This document shows, piece by piece, positions 1-9,029 of a stretch of DNA of 63,687 bases. The position numbers and the translations under genes were made by a program. Source of the DNA: MESE01 sp036675035 (lineage in GTDB: Bacteria > Pseudomonadota > Gammaproteobacteria > Burkholderiales > Burkholderiaceae_D); assembly GCA_036675035.1 (NCBI GenBank), contig JAKFFO010000125.1, positions 1-63,687 on the forward strand. Direction: 5' to 3'. Each line of letters starts with the position of its first letter. Position 1 is the first letter of the stretch. The notes beneath the pieces are model-generated. The model saw only the letters and a program-made list of their open reading frames with translations, did not search any database and was not told the DNA's origin.

Positions 1-281
1 CCAAACGAGGCTCTTGTTGCAGCAGACTCGAATGAAAATTGATGAGCCGGTCAGACGCACTGCGTGCGCCGGACAATTCAGTTTTCGAACCGTTCATAAA
101 TTCACTGAGGATTCCCCGCCGCTAAACCGGTCAGGCCGGTACATGAATCGGAATGGAAACGACAATGATGTTTATCGTATTCGAACGGTGGGAGATTCTT
201 TTACCGGGCAAGTGAGCGGATCGTCTAATGAGCTTGTTAAAATGGCTGCCTCTTAGTTTTTAATGATCGCTGACATTTCTT
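1..281. other. Upstream region without a supported gene
   Basis: No recognisable coding sequence was found here. An 80-codon open frame on the plus strand has no family signature and biased, implausible composition. There is a short inverted repeat (ACCGG/CCGGT) around 136-151. A weak sigma70-like pair, TTGTTA at 234-239 and TTTAAT at 259-264 with a 19-base spacer, lies just before rlmJ and could be its promoter, but the match is poor. Confidence 0.4.
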
Positions 282-1199
282 ATGCTGAGTTATCGCCACG
301 CCTTTCATGCGGGCAATCATGCCGATGTGCTCAAGCATGTTGTAACCATCCAGTTGCTGCAGTATCTTTGTCAAAAAGACAGTCCCTATATGTATATCGA
401 TACGCATGCGGGCGCTGGCGTATATGCATTGGATATTGGATATGCGGCAAAGAACGCGGAATTCGAAACCGGAATCAGCCAGCTGTGGGACCGCAAGGAT
501 CTGCCGGTTCCACTCGCCGAATACGTGCAACTCGTCAAATCGCTGAATCCAAGCGGCAAAATGCGCTATTACCCTGGATCGCCCTATTGCGCGGAAAAAA
601 CCATGCGCGAGCAAGACCGTTTGCGGCTGTTCGAGTTGCACCCCAGTGACAGCAAGATACTGGACGACAACTTCCGCAAACTTGAGGCGCATGCGGCTGC
701 CCAAGGCGAACGGCCCAGTATACGCGGCAAGCGCGTGATGATTCAAAAAGGCAATGGCTTTGCGGGCTTGAAAGCCTTATTGCCGCCGCCGTCGCGCCGC
801 GGGCTGGTGCTGATTGATCCGCCGTATGAAGACAAGAGTGATTACCGTAGCGTGAAGGAGACGCTTGAAGACGCGCTAAAGCGCTTTTCCACCGGTATCT
901 ATGCGGTCTGGTATCCGGTGTTGCAGCGGATGGAATCGCGTCAATTGCCCGACAAGCTGAAACGTTTGCCCGGCAATGGCTGGCTCAATGTCACGCTGTC
1001 TATCAGCACGCCGTCCCCCGACGGGTTCGGGCTGCATAGTAGCGGCATGTTCATAGTCAATCCACCGTGGACGCTGGAACCGATGTTGCGTGAATTGATG
1101 CCGTATCTGGTAAAGGTTCTGGGGCGCGATGCTGGTGCCGGCTTCACGCTGGAATCGGGGCAGCCCGTTGCGACGTTTACAGGTACGCGTCGCGTTTGA
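282..1199 (+). CDS. rlmJ: 23S rRNA (adenine(2030)-N6)-methyltransferase RlmJ
   Basis: This cytoplasmic enzyme methylates N6 of A2030 in 23S rRNA using S-adenosylmethionine. The N-terminus MLSYRHAFHAGNHADVLKH is the hallmark of the RlmJ (YhiR) family. The catalytic (N/D)PPY motif appears as DPPYEDKSDY near residue 183, preceded by the GLVLI strand. The 305-residue length is slightly longer than the E. coli protein (about 280). The ATG at 282 gives the family's conserved start although no strong ribosome binding site precedes it. It lies 42 bases before greB on the same strand, so the two may be co-transcribed. Confidence 0.95.
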   Translation: MLSYRHAFHAGNHADVLKHVVTIQLLQYLCQKDSPYMYIDTHAGAGVYALDIGYAAKNAEFETGISQLWDRKDLPVPLAEYVQLVKSLNPSGKMRYYPGSPYCAEKTMREQDRLRLFELHPSDSKILDDNFRKLEAHAAAQGERPSIRGKRVMIQKGNGFAGLKALLPPPSRRGLVLIDPPYEDKSDYRSVKETLEDALKRFSTGIYAVWYPVLQRMESRQLPDKLKRLPGNGWLNVTLSISTPSPDGFGLHSSGMFIVNPPWTLEPMLRELMPYLVKVLGRDAGAGFTLESGQPVATFTGTRRV

Positions 1200-1241
1200 T
1201 CGAGCGATTCATTTATCAATGCGATTCGATAACGGTTAAAA

Positions 1242-1802
1242 ATGAACAAGGCTTTTGTCAAAGAGACGGACGACGACGGCGACGATCAGAATGGTGTCGA
1301 GTCACAAATTCCGGCCGGCACCAAAAATTACATTACGCCGGCAGGGTACCAGCGCATCAAGGACGAGCTGCTGCGTCTGATCGATGTGGACCGCCCCGAA
1401 GTGGTACGTATCGTGCACTGGGCTGCCTCGAATGGCGATAGGTCGGAAAACGGCGATTACATATACGGCAAGCGTCGCTTGCGCGAAATCGATCGCCGGA
1501 TTCGATTCCTGACCAAACGACTGGATGTTGCCGAAGTGGTCGACCCGAGTGTGCATCATGGCAGCGACCAGGTTTTTTTCGGCGCCACCGTGATATATGA
1601 AAATCAGGCCGGCGAACAGCATACGGTGACAATCGTCGGCATCGATGAAATCGATCCGTTGAATGGAAAAATCAGTTGGATTTCGCCAGTCGCCCGCGCG
1701 TTGACCAAGGCGCGCGAGGGCGATTCGGTGACCTTGCAGACGCCGGCCGGAATGGAAGAACTTGAAATTCTGGAGGTGGGCTATCCGGCTTCAGGAACGT
1801 GA
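1242..1802 (+). CDS. greB: Transcription elongation factor GreB
   Basis: GreB binds in the RNA polymerase secondary channel and stimulates cleavage of backtracked transcripts. At 186 residues it has a short acidic N-terminal extension (ETDDDGDDQNG), then the coiled-coil domain starting at YITPAGYQRIKDEL, with the basic segment GDYIYGKRRLREIDRRIRFL that is typical of GreB rather than GreA. The C-terminal FKBP-like domain follows (residues about 105-180), ending in TPAGMEELEILEVGYP. It ends about 100 bases before the convergent 3' end of spoT. Identification is firm; the acidic extension is common in betaproteobacteria. Confidence 0.95.
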   Translation: MNKAFVKETDDDGDDQNGVESQIPAGTKNYITPAGYQRIKDELLRLIDVDRPEVVRIVHWAASNGDRSENGDYIYGKRRLREIDRRIRFLTKRLDVAEVVDPSVHHGSDQVFFGATVIYENQAGEQHTVTIVGIDEIDPLNGKISWISPVARALTKAREGDSVTLQTPAGMEELEILEVGYPASGT

Positions 1803-1898
1803 TCCGCCATCGGGCTGGTCGAGTTCTTGCGGGAAAATACTGGATGGCGGCGGTAGGCGCATGCCGACGCGTTGACCAGAAATCAAGGCTGAAAATGG

Positions 1899-4175
1899 TT
1901 AGCTGCGTTCGCGCAGAATGCGCGCGACACTTGGAACCTGGCGCACGTTCCGTATCAGGCGCGCCAGGTGAATTCGATCTTCGACTTGAATGGTAAAGCG
2001 CAATTGCGACATCAGCTGGTCTTTGTCGCCATCCATCGCGACGTAGGTAATATTGGCGTCCGATTCGCCGATTTCCGCAGCAACGCGGGCCAGCACACCC
2101 TTGTCATTGTGAACCAGGATCTTGATACGGCAGTCGAAACGGCGATTCAATTCCGTGCCCCATGTGACATCGATCCATCGGTCCGGCTCTTTCGATCGCT
2201 GACGCTTTGCGATGTCGCAATCCGTTGCATGCACTGTCAGGCCTTGGTCGCGCCGTAGATGTCCGATCAGTTTGTCGCCTGGAATAGGCAGGCAGCATGG
2301 CGCAAGCTGAATCGCGGAGCCTTCGTTTCCATGGATCTTGACCGGGGCAGGTTTCCCGGCAGCTGATCCACTTTTACGGACTGCGGATGGTGCGGAAGCA
2401 TCATTCTCGACCAGCCCCAGAATGTGGCGTGCCACCAATGCCGCCATGCGTTTTCCGACGCCTATGTCGGCATACAATTCGTCGAGTGATTTTGCGCTCG
2501 ATTCGTTGAGCAGCCGCTCTGCAAGGGGTGCGGGAATAGTCGGACTGAGATTCAGTGCGACCAGCGCCTGAGCCAGCAGGTTTTGTCCGAGCTCAATCGA
2601 TTCATGGAGATTGATGGTGCGCAGATAGTGCCTGATGGCGGAACGTGCCTTTCCGGTACGCACAAAAGTCAGCCATGTCGGACTTGGGCGTGACGTAGCT
2701 GAAATTACGATTTCCACGATATCGCCGTTGCGCAGTTCGGACCGCAACGGTGCATGTTCATGATTGATCTTGGCTGCGACCGTCTGATCGCCGATATCGG
2801 TATGGATCGTGTACGCAAAATCGAGGGCGGTCGCGCCGCGCGGCAATGCGATGATGGTCGATTTCGGGGTAAATACATAAACCGAATCCGGAAACAGGTC
2901 GACCTTGACATGCTCCAGGAATTCCGCCGAATCACCGGTTTGCTTCTGAATATCCAGCAGAGACTGCAGCCATGCGTGCGTGCGCTGCTGCAGATCGGTA
3001 AGCGCGCCGTCTTCTTCCTTGTACAGCCAGTGCGCCGCGACGCCGGATTCGGCAACGTGATGCATTTCCTTGGTGCGGACCTGGAACTCGACCGGGGTTC
3101 CATAAGGGCCGATCAAGGTGGTGTGGAGCGACTGGTAGCCATTGAGTTTTGGAATTGCAATGTAGTCCTTGAACTTGCCCGGCATCGGCTTGTATAGCGC
3201 GTGCAGCGTTCCCAGCGCGACGTAACAGTTTGCGAAGCTGTCGACGACAATGCGGAAGCCGTATACGTCCAGCACTTGCGAAAACGACAAATGCTTGTTG
3301 CGCATTTTGCGGTAGATGCCGAACAGCGTTTTTTCGCGACCGTAGACTTGTGCATCGATACCGTTTTCAGCCAGGGTATCCTTGACCGCATCCAGAATCT
3401 TGCTGACCACTTCGCGCCGGTTGCCGCGCGCCGCCTTCACTGCCTTGGCCAGCGTTCGATAGCGCACCGGATAGATATGTGCAAACGCCAGGTCCTGCAG
3501 TTCGCGGTAAGTATTGTTCAAGCCCAGCCGATGCGCAATCGGCACGTAGACTTCCATCGTCTCTCTGGCGATGCGCGACCGCTTGTCGAGCGCCATCGCG
3601 TCAAGCGTGCGCATATTGTGCAGCCGGTCGGCAAGCTTGATCAGGATTACCCGCACGTCACGGGCCATCGCCAGCAGCATCTTGCGGAAGTTTTCAGCCT
3701 GAACTTCGACCTGGCTCTGGAACTCTAGCTTGTCCAGCTTGGACAAGCCGTCGACAAGCGTTGCAACCGGTGCGCCGAAACGCTCGATCAGCTCATCCTT
3801 TTCCACATCCTGATCTTCCATCAGGTCGTGCAGCAGGGCGGCCATGATCGCTTGCGCATCGAGCTTCCAGTCGGCACAGATCTCCGCTACCGCGATCGGG
3901 TGCGATATATACGGCTCGCCGGACTTGCGCATCTGGCCCAGATGTTTTTCATCTGAAAAGCGATACGCTTCCTTGATCTTCTTGAGCTCCGACGGCGTCA
4001 GGTACTCGGCCAGCTTTTCGGAAAGCTGAGTGACCGACGCAACGCCCACGGTATTCGCAGGAGTCGGATCGATCAGGTTTGATTTCTTGCTTTTTCTGGA
4101 TGCCGAGCGGTCGGATGCCGCTCGTTTCTTACTTGGAGCTGCTGATAATGTCGAATCTGTAGGGGGCAGGTTCAT
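1899..4175 (-). CDS. spoT: Bifunctional (p)ppGpp synthetase/hydrolase (SpoT/Rel type)
   Basis: This long RSH protein (758 residues) makes and degrades (p)ppGpp, the stringent-response alarmone. Order of domains: a basic, low-complexity N-terminus of about 50 residues; an HD hydrolase domain with intact ALLHDLMED; a synthetase domain with GIYRKM and the YGFRIVV strand; a TGS domain starting at VYVFTPKSTIIALPRGA; and a C-terminal ACT domain ending near residue 755. The intact HD motif argues for SpoT rather than the hydrolase-dead RelA. It follows rpoZ by 38 bases on the same strand, as in many proteobacteria, so transcription from the gmk-rpoZ promoter is likely. Confidence 0.95.
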   Translation of the reverse strand: MNLPPTDSTLSAAPSKKRAASDRSASRKSKKSNLIDPTPANTVGVASVTQLSEKLAEYLTPSELKKIKEAYRFSDEKHLGQMRKSGEPYISHPIAVAEICADWKLDAQAIMAALLHDLMEDQDVEKDELIERFGAPVATLVDGLSKLDKLEFQSQVEVQAENFRKMLLAMARDVRVILIKLADRLHNMRTLDAMALDKRSRIARETMEVYVPIAHRLGLNNTYRELQDLAFAHIYPVRYRTLAKAVKAARGNRREVVSKILDAVKDTLAENGIDAQVYGREKTLFGIYRKMRNKHLSFSQVLDVYGFRIVVDSFANCYVALGTLHALYKPMPGKFKDYIAIPKLNGYQSLHTTLIGPYGTPVEFQVRTKEMHHVAESGVAAHWLYKEEDGALTDLQQRTHAWLQSLLDIQKQTGDSAEFLEHVKVDLFPDSVYVFTPKSTIIALPRGATALDFAYTIHTDIGDQTVAAKINHEHAPLRSELRNGDIVEIVISATSRPSPTWLTFVRTGKARSAIRHYLRTINLHESIELGQNLLAQALVALNLSPTIPAPLAERLLNESSAKSLDELYADIGVGKRMAALVARHILGLVENDASAPSAVRKSGSAAGKPAPVKIHGNEGSAIQLAPCCLPIPGDKLIGHLRRDQGLTVHATDCDIAKRQRSKEPDRWIDVTWGTELNRRFDCRIKILVHNDKGVLARVAAEIGESDANITYVAMDGDKDQLMSQLRFTIQVEDRIHLARLIRNVRQVPSVARILRERS

Positions 4176-4213
4176 ACAAGATAAATATCAGCTGCATGGT
4201 AGGCATGTCAAAT

Positions 4214-4417
4214 TTAAACCGGCACTTTCTTCAGCATTTCAATGCCGACTTTGCCGGCAGCGATTTCGCGCAGTGCCACAACCGTAGGCTTGTCCTTTGC
4301 TTCAACTTTCGGTGTATGGCCTTGCAGCAGCTGGCGGGCGCGATAGGTCGCGGCCAGGGTGAGCTGAAAGCGATTCGGAATTTGTTTCAAACAATCTTCA
4401 ACGGTAATGCGGGCCAT
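4214..4417 (-). CDS. rpoZ: DNA-directed RNA polymerase omega subunit
   Basis: Omega is the small subunit that helps fold and assemble the beta' subunit of RNA polymerase and contributes to ppGpp binding. The 67-residue protein starts MARITVEDCLKQIPNRFQL and contains the conserved segment AATYRARQLLQG and the later VVALREIAAGK, all standard for the family. A strong ribosome site (AGGAGC) precedes the ATG. It sits between gmk (21 bases upstream) and spoT (38 bases downstream), giving the usual gmk-rpoZ-spoT operon. Confidence 0.96.
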   Translation of the reverse strand: MARITVEDCLKQIPNRFQLTLAATYRARQLLQGHTPKVEAKDKPTVVALREIAAGKVGIEMLKKVPV

Positions 4418-4438
4418 ACGTGCTCCTAAAATACGATG

Positions 4439-5083
4439 CTAGCTGAAATCGGCGTGGATACCCAATTGGGCGAACAGGGATGCGTTGCGGGCCGCTTGTT
4501 GCGCAAAGCGGCAACGAGTCGATTTTACAATGGAGGTTAATTCCGATAAAGCGGTCGCAAACTCTTGATTAATAATAGCATACTCAAACTCGGGGGCGTG
4601 CGCGATCTCGCCGCCTGCCGCGAGAATTCTCCGCGTGATAACTTGCGGGTCATCCTGTCCGCGTTTCTTCAGTCGCTCTTCGAGCGCCGTGATCGATGGA
4701 GGTAAAATAAATATTCCGACCGCATGTGGAAACTGTTTTTTCACCTGTTGCGCACCTTGCCAGTCAATTTCGAGCAGAACATCGGTCCCTGCCTTCATTT
4801 GTTCGTTAATCAACACGCGCGACGTTCCATAGTAATTTCCATGCACTTCAGCCGACTCGAGGAATTCGTTCGCCTCGCGCCGTGCCAGAAAATCGCCAGC
4901 CGAAATGAAATGATATTCACGCCCGTCTTGCTCGCCGGAGCGCGGTGATCTCGTTGTGTATGAGATCGACAGTTTGATTGCCGGTTCCTGAGCCAGCAGC
5001 GCGTTGACCAGTGTGGATTTTCCTGCGCCGGACGGCGCTGCAACCATGAACAGGCTGCCTGCGGCAGCATTGACTTTGGACAT
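4439..5083 (-). CDS. gmk: Guanylate kinase
   Basis: Guanylate kinase phosphorylates GMP or dGMP to the diphosphate using ATP. The 214-residue protein has the P-loop APSGAGKSTLV at about residues 16-26, the GMP-binding segment YTTRSPRSGEQDGREYHF, and the downstream VLLEIDWQGAQQVK strand-helix. Length is normal (about 205-215). It heads the gmk-rpoZ-spoT run and lies 71 bases after the end of yicC. The alternative upstream in-frame region is absent, so the ATG at 5083 is secure. Confidence 0.96.
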   Translation of the reverse strand: MSKVNAAAGSLFMVAAPSGAGKSTLVNALLAQEPAIKLSISYTTRSPRSGEQDGREYHFISAGDFLARREANEFLESAEVHGNYYGTSRVLINEQMKAGTDVLLEIDWQGAQQVKKQFPHAVGIFILPPSITALEERLKKRGQDDPQVITRRILAAGGEIAHAPEFEYAIINQEFATALSELTSIVKSTRCRFAQQAARNASLFAQLGIHADFS

Positions 5084-5154
5084 GTTGAATCTCGGTAGAC
5101 GTGCTCAAAAAATCAAGAGAAGTTCAGCCCTGAAACGGCGCCGATTGGTACGAA

Positions 5155-6072
5155 TTATTCCAGATTCTGAACCTGTTCACGCATTTGCTCAATCAATAGC
5201 TTCAGGGCCATTGCGGCGTCGGACAATTCTTTAGCCGACGCTTTGGAGCCGACCGTGTTCGCTTCGCGATTCAATTCCTGCATCATGAAATCGAGGCGCT
5301 TGCCCACCTGTCCGCCTTTCTTGAGGATATGCCGAGTCTCGGTCAGATGCGCGGACAACCGGGTCAGTTCTTCGGATACATCGATACGGATGCCGTAAAG
5401 AGTCACCTCCTGCCGGATCCGCTCGATCACTTCGTCGCGCGAAAGAGTCGGCGATGAAGAGCCGTCGCCATTCTGAAGCGCCAGTCCGAGTGCTTCCTGC
5501 AATCGGTCCGTCGCTTTCTGTTGGAATTGAGTTACAACCTGCGGAATCAATGGGGTAATGCGTTGCACGATCGCTTCCATGTCGCCGACACGGGACAACA
5601 GCATCGCCTCAAGCGCGGCACCTTCCCGCTTGCGCGTCTCGATGAATGCGTCCAGAGTTGCCGACATTGCGGCGGCGACTTCGCCTTGCAGCGTTTCCTG
5701 GCCGCTCTCCGATTCCTCGATTGCACCCGGCCAGCGCAGCAATTCGTTGACTGACAGTGGTGCAGCGTCCGGGAAGCGTTGCCGAAGATCTCCTTGCAAA
5801 TGGGCCAATGTGTCGAGCACGGCCGGGTTCAGTGACTGGCCGGCGCCGGTTGCGATTTTGCGTCCGAAGCTCAGGCGACACTCGACCTTGCCGCGCGTTA
5901 CGCGTGCCATGATTGCTTCGCGCATCAAAGGCTCATAGGCACGCAATTCATCGTTGATTCGAAATTGCAAATCCAGAAAGCGCGAATTCACGCTTTTCAT
6001 TTCGATGGTCAATGTTCCACCGGTGGTCTCGCGCGTGATGACCGCATAGCCGGTCATGCTGGAAATAGTCAA
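5155..6072 (-). CDS. yicC: YicC family endoribonuclease/stress protein
   Basis: YicC proteins are conserved RNA-binding proteins; the family has been linked to RNA cleavage and sRNA turnover. The conserved N-terminus SMTGYA and the C-terminal segment FMMQELNREANTVGSK with AKELSDAAM...LLIEQMREQVQN are both present. I start it at the TTG at 6072, which has a good GGAG five bases away; the ATG at 6057 (MTGYAV) is the alternative. A longer reading to 6216 lacks a ribosome site and would overlap the divergent kinase leader. Protein length from TTG is 305 residues, slightly above the usual 290. The gene precedes gmk. Confidence 0.9.
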   Translation of the reverse strand: MTISSMTGYAVITRETTGGTLTIEMKSVNSRFLDLQFRINDELRAYEPLMREAIMARVTRGKVECRLSFGRKIATGAGQSLNPAVLDTLAHLQGDLRQRFPDAAPLSVNELLRWPGAIEESESGQETLQGEVAAAMSATLDAFIETRKREGAALEAMLLSRVGDMEAIVQRITPLIPQVVTQFQQKATDRLQEALGLALQNGDGSSSPTLSRDEVIERIRQEVTLYGIRIDVSEELTRLSAHLTETRHILKKGGQVGKRLDFMMQELNREANTVGSKASAKELSDAAMALKLLIEQMREQVQNLE

Positions 6073-6238
6073 GATTTCTCCCTCTGTTTCTTCTTTACAA
6101 AAGATTGATTTGTCCACACAATCCATCTGAGCTTGCCGGATTTCGGGAATGATGGCAGAAAATGAATTGTCGATTTGTTCATTCGACATTTCCGATTTCT
6201 GGTCCGGCGTACGCATGGATTACAAACATAGGACTATT

Positions 6239-7252
6239 ATGGCCGCGCAAAATAATGCTCCATTGCCGGACGGTTTGGATATTGCTGGATACCGCATTGT
6301 AAAGAAGATTGCATCTGGCGGGTTCAGTATTGTGTACCTTGCATATGACGAGGATGGTAACGCGGTAGCGATCAAGGAATATCTGCCAAGCTCGCTGGCG
6401 CTGCGCCAGCCCGGTGAACTGGTGCCATTGATTTCGCCTGAAAACCTGCCGATTTTTCGTATCGGACTGAAATGCTTTTTTGAAGAAGGTCGTGCATTGG
6501 CGCGCATTACCCATCCCAACGTCGTCAGCGTTGTGAACTTCTTTCGGGCCAATGAAACCGTGTACATGGTGATGGCATACGAATCCGGCCGTTCGCTGCA
6601 GGAGCACATCTTGCGCCGCCGCGACAAGGGAGAAAAACCGCTGGTTTCGGAGCGCTTCATTCGCAAGATGTTCAGTCAGGTGATGAATGGATTGCGCGAA
6701 GTGCATACCAACAAATTGCTGCACCTGGACCTGAAGCCCGCAAATATTTATTTGCGGGTCGACGGCACACCGATCCTGCTCGACTTCGGTGCGGCTCGCC
6801 AGACGCTCAGAACCGATTCACCCAAGTTGTATCCAATGTACACACCGGGGTTTGCACCGGCGGAGCTGTATTCGAAAAATGGAAATCTGGGGCCGTGGAC
6901 TGACATCTACAGCATCGGCGCGTCGATGTTCGCCTGCATGGTCGGTACGCCGCCGCAGCCATCTGATCAGCGCAAGGTCAACGATAGAATGGAGAGCCAT
7001 TACCGCAAGCTGGAAGGCGTATATTCGTCGGAACTGATTGACGTGATACGCTGGAGCCTGATGGTTGACCCGCTGGAGCGGCCGCAAAGCGTGTTTGCGC
7101 TTCAGAAGGCGTTAAAGACCAACGTGCCGGAACAAAAGGAAACCAGCGCAATGGAAAAACTCGGGCGGAAAGTGCGCGGGCTTTTTGGCATCAAGGATGG
7201 AAACAGAATGCCGGGCGAGGTAACTACGACGATTCATGAAAATTCAAGATAG
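6239..7252 (+). CDS. Hanks-type serine/threonine protein kinase
   Basis: This is a soluble kinase of about 337 residues. It shows the glycine loop IASGGFSIVYLAYD, the ATP-anchoring lysine in VAIK (residue 46), the catalytic loop HLDLKPANI (D164, N169), DFGAAR (182-184) and the activation-segment end FAPAELY. HRD is replaced by HLD, common in bacterial kinases of this group. There is no transmembrane segment or sensor domain; the C-terminal 60 residues are polar and basic. The ATG at 6239 is preceded by AGGA; two upstream starts have no ribosome site. A PP2C phosphatase follows after 38 bases, so the two probably form a reversible phosphorylation pair with unknown substrates. Confidence 0.93.
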   Translation: MAAQNNAPLPDGLDIAGYRIVKKIASGGFSIVYLAYDEDGNAVAIKEYLPSSLALRQPGELVPLISPENLPIFRIGLKCFFEEGRALARITHPNVVSVVNFFRANETVYMVMAYESGRSLQEHILRRRDKGEKPLVSERFIRKMFSQVMNGLREVHTNKLLHLDLKPANIYLRVDGTPILLDFGAARQTLRTDSPKLYPMYTPGFAPAELYSKNGNLGPWTDIYSIGASMFACMVGTPPQPSDQRKVNDRMESHYRKLEGVYSSELIDVIRWSLMVDPLERPQSVFALQKALKTNVPEQKETSAMEKLGRKVRGLFGIKDGNRMPGEVTTTIHENSR

Positions 7253-7290
7253 CGTTCTCTCACTACCCTAAACAGCTCAATAAACAGTTC

Positions 7291-8229
7291 ATGCGATTCT
7301 CAGTCTATCAAGAAAGCAATATCGGCGGGCGCAAGTCCAACCAGGACCGCATGGGCTATTGCTTTACCCGTGACAGTTTGTTGCTGTTGCTTGCCGATGG
7401 CATGGGAGGGCATATTCAGGGTGAGAAAGCCGCTACCATCGCGATGCAGACCATCGGCGCACTGTTTCAGCAAACCGCGACGCCGTATGTCAAAAAACCT
7501 GAGCGGTTTCTTGAAGAGTGTTTTTTTGCCGCCCATCGTGAAATTCATCGATACCGCGCAATCAACAATTTGCCGGAAACACCGCGCACCACCATTGTGG
7601 CATGCCTGATCCAACACGGTAACGCGTTATGGGCGCATTGCGGGGACTCGCGGTTGTACTGGATGCGCAACGGACAGATACTTGCGCGCACCCGCGACCA
7701 TTCGCGAATTGAGACGCTGATTGCGCAGGGCAAGGCAGATCCGTCCGAACGCGAAACCCATCCCGATCGCAATAAACTGTTCAATTGCCTCGGTGCGCCG
7801 ACGATGCCGATCGTCGAGGTATCGCGCCGCGCAAACCTGCAGGGCGGCGACGTGATGTTGTTATGCTCCGATGGCCTGTGGGCGACGCTGCCGGATAATG
7901 TACTGGCGGAGCAGCTGAAGAACAACACAATCGTGCGCGCGGTACCTGACCTGATTCGGAATGCAGCCGAGATCGCCGGTAAAAAAGGCGACAATGTGAC
8001 TGCGCTGGCAATGATGTGGGAAGGAAGCGGCAGTGGCGATAGCCTGCATGATTCGACCACGATCACGACCAACATCCTGCCGGTCGGAAGCGTCACGACG
8101 ACAATCCAGGCCCCGCAGCATGCCGATCACGAGAGCTCCGATAACTTCAACGATAACGACATCGAAAAGGCAATTGAGGAAATCCGCGGCGCGATCGAAA
8201 AATCCTCTCGCCTTACATCAAAGAGTTGA
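7291..8229 (+). CDS. PP2C-family serine/threonine phosphatase
   Basis: The 312-residue protein is a metal-dependent PPM phosphatase. The metal-binding aspartates are in SNQDRMGY (D19) and LADGMGGH (D36), with later motifs CGDSRLYW, LLCSDGLW and KGDNVTALAM. The last 70 residues, rich in Thr, Ser and Asp, extend beyond the catalytic domain and look disordered. It directly follows the kinase and its stop codon is two bases from the rph start, so it is probably part of one transcript with kinase, rph, rdgB and hemW. The likely role is to reverse phosphorylation by the neighbouring kinase. Confidence 0.93.
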   Translation: MRFSVYQESNIGGRKSNQDRMGYCFTRDSLLLLLADGMGGHIQGEKAATIAMQTIGALFQQTATPYVKKPERFLEECFFAAHREIHRYRAINNLPETPRTTIVACLIQHGNALWAHCGDSRLYWMRNGQILARTRDHSRIETLIAQGKADPSERETHPDRNKLFNCLGAPTMPIVEVSRRANLQGGDVMLLCSDGLWATLPDNVLAEQLKNNTIVRAVPDLIRNAAEIAGKKGDNVTALAMMWEGSGSGDSLHDSTTITTNILPVGSVTTTIQAPQHADHESSDNFNDNDIEKAIEEIRGAIEKSSRLTSKS

Positions 8230-8231
8230 TC

Positions 8232-8966
8232 ATGCTGCAAAAAACCCGCCCCAGCGGCCGTGCCGCCGACGCGTTGCGTCCGGTCCGGCTGACCCGTCAT
8301 TACACCAGGCATGCCGAAGGTTCGGTACTGGTCGAATTTGGCGATACGAAGGTGATTTGTACCGCGAGCCTTGAAAACAAGGTGCCGGCTTTTTTAAAAG
8401 GCAAGAACCAGGGATGGATGACTGCGGAGTATGGAATGCTGCCGCGTTCAACTCATACCCGCATGGATCGTGAAGCGGCCAAGGGAAAACAATCGGGCCG
8501 TACACAAGAGATCCAGCGTCTGATCGGCCGGTCATTGCGTGCGGCATTTGATTTGTCCGCATTCGGTGAGCGCACGCTGCATCTGGACTGCGATGTGGTC
8601 CAGGCGGACGGCGGCACGCGTACCGCCGCGATAACCGGCGCAATGGTTGCCGCATACGACGCGTTTGCAAAACTGATGGACCAAAAACTTATTGCTGCGA
8701 TGCCGGTCAAACATTTTGTCGCGGCAATTTCGGTCGGTGTGCATCAAGGTGTTCCGGTACTCGATCTCGATTATCTTGAAGATTCCGGCTGCGATACCGA
8801 CATGAATGTCGTGATGACCGGCGCCGGACATTTTGTGGAAGTGCAGGGAACCGCCGAAGGCGCCGCGTTCGATCGTGCGACCATGAACTGTTTGCTCGAT
8901 CTCGCGGAGCAAGGCATTGCCGACCTGATCACGTTGCAGAAACAGGCGCTCGGCATAGCCGCTTAA
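8232..8966 (+). CDS. rph: Ribonuclease PH
   Basis: RNase PH is a phosphorolytic 3'-5' exoribonuclease that trims tRNA precursors and takes part in rRNA turnover. The sequence has the expected RPSGRAADALRPVRLTRHY start, the GSVLVEFGDTKVICTAS segment, the phosphate-site arginines in KQSGRTQEIQRLIGRSLRA, and the C-terminal DLDYLEDSGCDTDMNVVMT block. Length (244 residues) is normal. I chose ATG 8232 with AAAGAG upstream; a TTG at 8226 overlaps the phosphatase stop and is less likely. The rph-rdgB-hemW order is widespread in betaproteobacteria. Confidence 0.96.
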   Translation: MLQKTRPSGRAADALRPVRLTRHYTRHAEGSVLVEFGDTKVICTASLENKVPAFLKGKNQGWMTAEYGMLPRSTHTRMDREAAKGKQSGRTQEIQRLIGRSLRAAFDLSAFGERTLHLDCDVVQADGGTRTAAITGAMVAAYDAFAKLMDQKLIAAMPVKHFVAAISVGVHQGVPVLDLDYLEDSGCDTDMNVVMTGAGHFVEVQGTAEGAAFDRATMNCLLDLAEQGIADLITLQKQALGIAA

Positions 8967-9029
8967 GCGGCATTGATTTCCCGAAAGCTCAGCGGCATAT
9001 CAGATGCCGCGCATATTTTTCATACCCCC

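Noticed and set aside
14..256. 80-codon plus-strand frame at the left edge
   Set aside because: No ribosome site, no family resemblance and unlikely composition; not called as a gene.
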